A stretch of 64,000 nt of DNA, taken from positions 1,816,001-1,880,000 of the forward strand of contig NC_019867.2 of the NCBI RefSeq assembly GCF_002234675.1. The letters are read 5' to 3'. A model generated the notes under the pieces. It searched no databases. It was not told the origin of the DNA and saw nothing but the letters and a program-made list of their open reading frames with translations. Positions 56,388 to 64,000 of the stretch are shown piece after piece. The translations under genes were made by a program, and so were the position numbers. The DNA comes from Oryzias latipes. Its lineage: Eukaryota; Chordata; Actinopteri; Beloniformes; Adrianichthyidae. Numbering within the stretch: position 1 is the stretch's first letter; each line of letters begins with the position of its first letter.

Positions 56388-56548
56388 CACCATTTGTGTT
56401 GCACCGCCAACGTTATGTTGGGGGGTGTGAGGGGCTGTAAGCTAGCAGGAGAGAGTGTAAACAAGATGGATGATGGGAAGTAGGGGTGGGCTTACTCTGT
56501 GTCAACTGAGACGTGAATTTCTGAGAAACTCCTGCCGCTCTGTTCTGT
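56388..56548. repeat. interspersed repeat, copy 2 (first at 19612-19790)
   Basis: GTTGCACCGCCAACGTTATG, GGGGGGTGTGAGGGGCTGTA, GATGATGGGAAG and ACTCCTGCCGCTCTG appear in the same order and strand as at 19.6 kb. Confidence 0.6.
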
Positions 56549-57039
56549 AACCTGCCGGAGGAGACGTTGGCGGGTCCAGCAGACCCGATTCCTGCCTGGA
56601 GGGGCCGAGGAGGTCTGGACGGGTTTTCCTGGTGGCACTGCGTTTGTTGTTTTGCTCCGACGAAGAGTCGGCCGGTTGATGAAGACGACGTTCATCTGAA
56701 GCACAAACGCTGAAGCAGAAGACGAAGGACAGAAACAACTCGTTTTTTTCACATGAAACTGAAATGATTAAACCAGAACGGAGTTTGCTGACTTATTTTA
56801 GGTTTTTTCTGGATTGTGTTTGTGTGAAGGAAACAATATGTGCAAACTTTTCAGTGAAAAAACTCTGTGAAGGTCTGAAGTGTTTTAACTTCTGCGACCT
56901 TTGATTAAACATAAAAACGTCTGCAGACGTTTCAGCTCCTTGAAATGAAGATCAGTGGAGCGTTGAAGGACGGCCAATCATTGACTCGCTCCAGGAGGAG
57001 GAGCAGGAAAGCTGACGCCAGCAGAGCATGGGAGCTGTA

Positions 57040-57235
57040 GACCCGGGATCCTGCAGATTCTGGATCCTGCAGATTCTGGATCCCGCAGACCCTGGATCCC
57101 ATAGACCTTGGAACCTGCAGACCCAGAAATTTGCAGACCCTGGATCCTGTAGACCCTGGAGCCTGGAGACCCTGGAGCCTGGAGACCCTGGAGCCTGGAG
57201 ACCCTGGAGCCTGGAAACCCTGGAGCTGCTACCTT
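57040..57235. repeat. 15-bp minisatellite (AGACCCTGGAGCCTG type)
   Basis: Repeated units ending GACCCTGGATCCTGCA drift into nearly perfect AGACCCTGGAGCCTGG copies toward the 3' side. The single open frame through it is a repeat artefact. Confidence 0.8.
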
Positions 57236-59686
57236 GAGCTTTCTAAACGTCAGACTTGTTCAAACACAAAACAGGCAGAATAACAAGAAAAAGGCCGACG
57301 TTGTTTGGAGAACGTCTCACTTTAAGAGCCATTAAACCAAATCAAGGCCTGTTTGTTCTAAAGTAAACCTGCCTGAACGTTCCCGATCCGCCTTAGTGGC
57401 TTTTTCCTGAAGACAGTTCTCCTGAAAGATTGTTTGAATTCCCAGGCAAAAGAAATTATCTTCTTTTGTTTGCAACAACAAAAAAATCCCCTCTTGATTC
57501 ATTGTCTCACTTCCAGCTGAGATAACACAGAAACAGTTTAATAAAGTTTATCTCTGGATTGTCTGTAACTTGATCAGCTGGTGATGTCCTCAGAATGTTC
57601 CGCCTCCAGAAGAACTCTGTTTTTATTTCACCGTGGATGTTCTTCCAATGTCCTGAGTTCAAACTTGATTTATTCGCCGCTTTTAGACATTTTCTCTGAG
57701 GAGGTTCTGTCTTTTTTCTGTACCGAGCATCATCCAAAGCTCTGCTGAAGCTCATCCTGTAGGTGGAGAGGCTTCTCAAACACAGCAAAGTGAAGCAGAG
57801 ACGCTAGAAAAGCCCTGAGGAGGGATGAAAACCAGCAGCAGATGTGAGGATTTACCCTCCAACCAGGTGAGACAACAAGAGAGCAAAGCAGTTCCCAGAA
57901 TGCAACAAGAAAAACAGCCGGTCAAAAGGAGGGAAACATTAACAAACTTTGGTGGGTTTTTTGGTGCAGCAGTGAAATAAAACGGTCCTTCTGAAGGTGA
58001 AGCTACTGAGTTCAAGGGAAGAGTTTTTAGTAAATGTGTCCTATTTAACGGTCCAACCATCCTTATTTATATTGTCCAAAATTCCTCTTAAATCCCATAT
58101 TTTGAGAGGAATTTGTCTTAAAGATTCTGTCTAAATGAGTTAAATTAGTCACAACTTTCCAGTCTCCCCATATAGTTCATCTGTTTCTTAAAAAATGACT
58201 CACAGTTAGCAAAACATAAACTTTAAAATACTGTCAGTAAAAAAACTAGAAACACTACAGAGTGTAGAGTAAAAAAAACATAAATTTAAAATACAATGTA
58301 AAGTTAAAAAATGAGAAAAAACTACAAATAAGAAAAATTCAAAACACTATGTAAGGTAAAAGAAAAAAAAATTAAAAATGAGAAAATGTAATGTACTGTA
58401 AAGTTAAAACCCAAACATTACTATGTAAAGTTAAAAAAAATACTATGTCAAGTAAATTAAAGTTAAAATAATTCCTTTTTGAGAGAAAATGACTCAACAA
58501 GCTATTTAGGATTTATTCTTTTTAGCTGCTAGTCGGTTCCCTCTGTCGCATATCCAGTATGATATTTAAAATTAAAACCAGACAAAAATACTTGGTGCTT
58601 TACTTTTGCAGTGATCTGTATTTTAACTTGGCATTAATAACAATCTATCCGCACATAATCACATTTATATATATATATTTATATACCATCTCACATTTAA
58701 AGCTCTTGCTTATATATTTATATCTAGTCAGGCTGAAATCAAATTATTTTAAATAAAAACATGAAGATGATCACTGGATTTAACTCATTAGGATTTACAG
58801 ACTTGTATATCTGTACTAGATACTGTCCAGACCCTACTGATACTACTATACTGTCCAGTATCTAGTCTGTACCAACTGATTTTCTATATCTAGAGTATCT
58901 AGTTGAGTCATTTCATCCTGAAAATCCTATTTGAGGTAAAATCTTTAAAGAGACAAAATTCTTTTTACTGCAGACGTTTTGTCGCTTTGTTTCAAGACTT
59001 TTATTTGAACATTTACATATAATCTTTAAACTAATTGTATTTGAAGATGACCCACGTCTTCATATTTAAGTGGTCATTTAAGGTTTGGATTATGCAGAAC
59101 AATCGTAAACCGGAGATGTCCTGTTTTTGGAGCAAACCTTTAGAATTAAAATTAGTTACTACGATTGTTCCAATATAAAGAAATTGAATAATACTAGTGA
59201 AATGTTATTTTGTATCAGTAAATGTTTTTGTATGTGTAAACATTTATATGATTTAGCAAAACGTTTTGATGTTCAGGGCATATTTGTCAACTTGATAAGT
59301 TTTGTTTCTGTGTAAATTTCACCTTTTGGTTGGACTTTTTGGTTCACGTCGATCATTTCAAATTTGAATAATGTTTTGTCTATAGAAGCAAATAAACTTC
59401 AGTGACACTAGTCTTACCTTAAAATGGTTACAGTCCAGAAACAAGGCGAGTCGGGACAGTTGCAGTACTTAAAAATGGGATTTGTTTGGAGGAAAGCTGT
59501 ATAAATATACTTCACATACTTTAAAGAAAAAGTTTTCTGAACAATAGATCTGTTTTTTTTTAGATCTAATATTTCAAATGATCAGAGCAATAGACCTACA
59601 TGAGTGTTTTTAGCTAATTTCAAGGTTTAATCTTAAAAGGTCAGTAATCTTAAACTAAAAATTCAACCGGCTTCATTGTTAGATTT

Positions 59687-59760
59687 GTACGGAGCCCTCC
59701 AGGATAAAAAACAAATAACTATTTTTTATTTTTTTAAACTGGCACCTGGAGGGCTCCGTA
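59687..59760. repeat. perfect 16-bp inverted repeat hairpin
   Basis: TACGGAGCCCTCCAGG and its exact reverse complement CCTGGAGGGCTCCGTA are separated by about 42 AT-rich bases. It looks like a tiny palindromic MITE. Transcribed, it would form a stable hairpin. Confidence 0.7.
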
Positions 59761-59999
59761 GATGTGTTCACTTAAAACAAAGAACAACATTTTATATTTT
59801 CATTTGCTTTGAGGAAATTTTTCCAGTGTCACAGAAAACTGACTTCAAGTTAAAACTAAAAATGTGAGAAGCCTTTCAAAATAAAAGTCTCACAGACCAA
59901 ATCTAAAAATCTTCACCTTTCACAATAAAGGCTTTTAGAGTTCAAGAATACAGGAAGGAGAAAAACAAAAGACATCATGGACTTTTTGCACTTTACTGC

Positions 60000-62829
60000 A
60001 ACTTTTATTTCTCTCTTTTTTTGGAAATACACTAGAAATGTTTACAAAAGCATTGTAGAAACATTTGTGCAGTGTAAAATATCAAAACTAAAACAGAAAT
60101 CATTTTGCACCCAACATGACAAAAGGGGATTGTCATTTTCAATTAGTCGACATGTCAAATGAAATGTTAGGGTATCAAAAGGGGAGGTGTGGCTGTTAGA
60201 AACAAACAGAGGGGGTAATGGCACAAGTGCTCGTCCCTGAAGGAGGGCTTCATTCATCTAGAGTCATCACACAACACGAGCGCTTCACAAGATAATCCGC
60301 CTTCCAGTTCTACAGGAATCAAAGCCAGACAGCTGCAGCCGCAGTCGCAGCCGCAGCTGCGCAGCTTCCAGCCTCACAAACCTTCACTTCAACTCTGAAA
60401 TGCAGCTTGTAGTGATAAATGCACAACACTAGATCACACTACAAAGAGAAGGACAAACACAAAAAGCAACACAAAAGCAGGAATGTTCATCTTTAAAGTT
60501 TGTGATTCCTTGAAAAAAAAAAAAAATCCCCAATTTTGTATTCATCCATTTTTAACAACTATATTGCATTTTTTATTTTTACATAATACTGAGATTCTTG
60601 CAGCTCAAAAAGCAATCTTGATGTTTTAACCCCAAAGGAGGAAGGAAAACAAAAATACCCGTCACTTTTCTGCTTTTTTTTAAAATCTGGCCTCGATGGA
60701 AAAGGCACACACTCATAAACACACATGCACGCACACAAGCGCACACTGCAGCGGTGGCACAAGTCGTCTTTTTGTAAAGTAGGCGGTGGTTTTGTGGCAC
60801 GGACACTCCTGGACTGACCTATAGGGGGCGTCTTTGGTCAAGCAGGGAGGGGCCAAAGGCCTGAAGGTCGGTAAAGGTCAGCGTGGCGGAGGGGAGCGAC
60901 GGCTCAGGTGTCTCTCCGGGTTTAAGGGCTCTCAGGTTTGATGAGGTGAACGGCTGCGGGTTTGCAGAAGGCGGCGCCACGAGTGCGGCGAGGAATATCA
61001 ACTAAAACAATCTCCTACATACTTAAAAAAGATCTCCCGACGGCGCCGGGACGCCTTCAAATCCAACAATTTCCCCCCCAAGCTGGAAGGTTTTTAGACC
61101 GTCAGCTGCTCGTGGGCGGGGCTCGGCTTTGGCCAAACAGCTGATCGCTGCAGCCGTCAAGACGGAAGAGGGAATCCTCCACCACAAACCAAAAATCTGA
61201 AGGTCCAGGAGCCTTTTGGGGGTTCGAACCCCATATTTACTAAAGCCCACCACCACTTGAAATGACTAGACCAGCGATCCTGTAAAGACTAGACCACCGA
61301 TCTCAAAATGACTAGACCACCGATCCTGTAAAGACCAGACCACCGATCCTGTAATGACTAGACCACCGATCTCAAAATGACTAGACCACCGATCCTGTAA
61401 TGACTAGACCACCGATCTCAAAATGACTAGACCACCGATCCTGTAAAGACTAGACCACCGATCCTGGAATGACTAGACCACCGATCCTGAAATGACTAGA
61501 CCACCGATCCTGAAATGACTAGACCACCGATCCTGAAATGACTAGACCACCGATCCTGAAATGACTAGACCACCGATGGTCAGGAGTCGGCGCTCCACCG
61601 CCTGTGACCGCTAAAGCTTTGCATCTTGTGCTCAGGAGTTCAGCCGGTTGGCACCATGGGGGGAGGGGGAGGACGAGGACTTGAAGCCCTTGAAGTTCAA
61701 CCTGAAGCACATTGTAATGACCCCCCCCCCCCCTCCGCAGGGGGGCGTGTTTAGCAGCAACAACAAATACAAAAGTGTAGAAAAGGAGGCGCTCCGTCAG
61801 CTGGAAACACGGAGGCGTCCGTCGGCGGCGCGGCTCAGGAGCAGCCGGAAATGTGGGGCGGACCACTTCACGCTGAAACGAGCAGGACGAACACGTGTCC
61901 AGGCTAAGTGCGGGGCGCCTTCCGAGCGGCGAGTTCGGCGTGTGGACAGAGTCACCAGAGTGCTGCGGCCTGCCGCTGAAACGACAGACCACAGGTGTGG
62001 GGGCCGTTTCCATCCATCCTCACTGTGCTTCCCAGGAAATGTAACAGCAGCAGCGGCGCCGCGGCCCGCCCACGCCGGCGCCGCGGCCCGCCCACGCCGG
62101 CTTTGGTCAGAAGTTTCTAAAGCAGGTCCCTCTTTTCACGAACGTTCAGCCACAGATTTCCAGCGTTTTTGCAGCCCCGCTGTAAGGCAGAAACAGGCTC
62201 AGGCCTCCCTTGTAAGTTTTGTGGGCGTTTCTTTCCTTTTTTGTTTGCGTGACAAAAAATAAAATAAAAGAAATGTAGTTTTTCCAGAGAAACGATCACA
62301 GCAAACGGGTTCAGAGACTTGGAAGCTCTTTGAAAGGGTTTGACCGGAGTTTGGCAGAGAGCAGGAACTTGGCTGGAACGTCAGAAAAAACCTGTGGTCC
62401 TCAAAAAAAAAAAAAAGTAAATACAGTTTCATCCGCTAAGCATACAAGTGCAAAGAGTTCACACTGGATCAGAGTTAGCTAGAGTTTGGCTCATTTTGCT
62501 CTTAAAAATAGTGTTTTGTTTCGTTTTTTTGCCTTTTGAAGCGTCCGAGGCGCGGATGCAGACGTTTCTGACAGTCTGTTCCTCACAACACTGATGACAG
62601 AGGAGAACCGGGACCGCGGCCCCCTCAGGAGGAGAGTGGCACAGGCCGGCATTGGCCACGCCCACTGGGTGTCCGGGGTGAAGGGAGTGAGGGTGGGGGT
62701 GTGTGTGCAGTAGGACGGGGGCGGAGCGTGTCCCATTGCCGAGGTTTGTGTTTTTTCCCAGAATCTCCCACCCCCCCACCCCCACCCTCGTGCTGCCGCC
62801 TTCCTGAGTTCGGGAGGAGGGATCCCGGA
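60000..62829 (-). other. probable long 3' UTR of the unidentified minus-strand gene
   Basis: Downstream of the stop codon at 62830 no further coding exon is seen. A minus-strand AATAAA near 60003-60008 is a plausible polyadenylation site, giving about 2.8 kb of 3' UTR. It would include a 23-bp minisatellite and a duplicated 25-bp GC-rich unit (about 62052-62100). Inference only. Confidence 0.35.
61260..61578. repeat. 23-bp minisatellite, about 14 units
   Basis: The unit is AATGACTAGACCACCGATCC plus TGA, with two variants (CTGTAA and CTCAAA) mixed in the first half and a uniform CTGAAATG form in the last five units. Homogenised units at one end suggest recent expansion there. Confidence 0.9.
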
Positions 62830-62961
62830 TCAGCACTTCTGCGCGTCCACCGGCGACAGGGCGATGTAGGAGCCGTTCCGCATCATCTGGCCGGACGGCG
62901 TCTCGGAGCTGTCGTCGGGTTTGCTGCTGACCTGCGTGTACGCCGCGTCGTCTTTCCCCGT
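62830..62961 (-). CDS. last coding exon of an unidentified gene
   Basis: On the minus strand a CTCAG acceptor is followed by 43 codons and a TGA: TGKDDAAYTQVSSKPDDSSE, then TPSGQMMRNGSYIALSPVDA, then QKC. Codon third positions are strongly G/C, as in the other exons here and unlike the surrounding DNA. Phase is 0. The acidic and Ser-rich character with two tyrosine motifs (AAYTQV and GSYIAL) resembles the cytoplasmic tail of a membrane receptor or adhesion protein, but I do not recognise the family. Upstream exons lie beyond the window or in its last kilobase, where none is obvious. Confidence 0.55.
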   Translation of the reverse strand, partial: TGKDDAAYTQVSSKPDDSSETPSGQMMRNGSYIALSPVDAQKC

Positions 62962-64000
62962 CTGAGCGAGAGAACAGAGTCAGAGAACGGAACCGCACAG
63001 AACCACAAGAACTATGAACACTTCCACTTTAAAAAACAACAACGGAGATGATGATGATGATGATGAAGTTACAAAAACACAAACAATAAACCAGAAATGT
63101 CAAATAATGAAAGAACAAAAAAGGCAAAACTGAAGACTTACAGCAAAAGAAGGAAAAGCCTCATTAAAATCAATACGTTTTACTTCATTCTAAAACAGAA
63201 AGGAAAAAAGGGGGGGGTTACAGGAAATTAAAACTGGAACATGGTTAATACAACAGTTCATATTGCAATTAAGCATTTTCACATCAAGCTAAAACACCGA
63301 TATGTTTAAGCTAACACTTTAGCATCGGAGATTTAGCGAACGGCGTTTACCGCACTTTTCAATTATTTACAGAATCTAGTCAATATTTCTATTCTTCAAT
63401 TACAGAATAGCATTTCCAACACAGAACTGCGACACTTTACGTTAGTTCCACACGATAAGGCACATCTAAATGCCTCAACGTAAAAGAAAAGATATATATA
63501 AATAAAACCCGGAGTGCCTTTTATATGGATTAACTCTGGTTACTGATGTCGAAGCGATTTTGAAAATACGATAACGTGGCTAACATGAAAAAAAAAGGTT
63601 GGGTGTTACAGATGTTGTAAATAAGCTAACACGGCTAACGCTACTAGCATGGCTAACGTGTAGCAAAGTTGGATTGTTTTTTTTTTTAACATGTTACTAA
63701 CAAAGTTGGGAGTTAGCGCCGACCCTGTAACATTTGTCGTAGCAATCTGTTTTTTATGTGTTGCAAAAAAGATTTGGTGTTACAGATGTTGTAAATAAGC
63801 TAACACGGCTAACGCTACTAGCGTGATACAAACAATGTCTGTGTCTGAATTCCTTCACTATTATGGTGCGTTTACCATTTTGTAGTGCTGTCTGTGCATT
63901 AGAATTTACCCAAAAGATTGGCGAATATAGACCACAATGCATTGCGTTGAACATTTTTTGCAGAAAAAACGTTTTTTAATTAACTATCAAGATTTTCCTC
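62962..64000. other. presumed intron of the unidentified minus-strand gene
   Basis: AT-rich, no exon seen. Contains an ATG-trinucleotide run (63046-63066), a 47-bp perfect direct repeat (63602-63648 and 63776-63822) and the start of a third hAT-like MITE copy. Confidence 0.4.
63840..64000. mobile_element. hAT-like MITE, copy 3 of 3 (cut by window end)
   Basis: TGCTGTCTGTGCATTAGAATTTACCC, then GATTGGCGAATATAGACCAC and AATGCATTGCGTT, match copies 1 and 2. The element runs off the window. Confidence 0.6.

Larger units (their letters stand above)
49906..60000. other. gene-poor, repeat-rich region
   Basis: Between the ppef2 end and the presumed 3' UTR of the next gene I find no supportable host gene. 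The listed MITEs, foldback, Tc1 relic and satellites account for much of it. The remainder is AT-rich DNA with stops in all frames. Confidence 0.5.

Noticed and set aside
57028..57237. 69-codon frame of DPGSWRPW-like repeats
   Set aside because: Encoded by a 15-bp minisatellite with no splice or promoter context.
61648..62262. 204-codon plus-strand frame
   Set aside because: Spans a poly(C) run and GC-rich tandem units in a presumed antisense 3' UTR, with no family resemblance.

Overview
The window is vertebrate genomic DNA, most likely from a teleost fish. Genes are split by short introns, the DNA between them is AT-rich, and fish-type repeats are abundant (tRNA-derived SINEs, L2/Rex-like and L1-like LINE pieces, Tc1, hAT and other foldback or MITE elements). 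No bacterial-style operons, RNA genes or CRISPR arrays are visible. I assembled exons by hand from splice sites and reading-frame phase, so gene models are inferences from sequence. Family assignments rest on recognised motifs, not on a database search.

Layout. (1) 557-4824, plus strand: the 3' part of a prolactin receptor gene (half of cytokine domain 1, domain 2 with WSEWS, membrane segment, Box 1, a rather short tail). (2) 10181-20602, minus strand: secisbp2, the SECIS RNA-binding protein needed for selenocysteine insertion. Fifteen 3' exons join in phase, but the N-terminal exons are only partly resolved. Its introns hold a LINE fragment, a complete 1.1-kb hAT element and an older DNA transposon. 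(3) 22228-29037, minus strand: a 6.8-kb L1-like retrotransposon with an intact 1247-codon ORF2, a truncated ORF1, a very G-rich 3' UTR, a poly(A) tail and a 13-15 bp target-site duplication. One flank is a Tc1 transposase relic. (4) 31206-32928, minus strand: a complete four-exon gene for a 219-residue NAD(P)-binding reductase of the BLVRB/flavin-reductase-like type. (5) 36410-49558, plus strand: ppef2, a 16-exon gene giving a 737-residue Ser/Thr phosphatase with an acylation signal, IQ motif, catalytic domain and EF-hands; one intron appears to be GC-AG. (6) 49.9-62.8 kb: gene-poor and rich in satellites and transposons, including a 1.2-kb near-perfect inverted-repeat element whose loop looks like a promoter plus first exon. 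(7) 62830-62961, minus strand: the last coding exon of an unidentified gene whose 3' UTR probably runs down to about 60 kb.

The four recognised genes act in unrelated processes (hormone signalling, selenoprotein synthesis, redox chemistry, Ca-regulated dephosphorylation), so their order is useful as synteny rather than as a functional cluster. The most unusual material is in the mobile DNA: the exon-carrying foldback element at 51905-53108, the L1 nested beside Tc1 with a matching 72-bp dead-on-arrival copy in the prlr intron, and a multi-copy TTAA-flanked MITE family.
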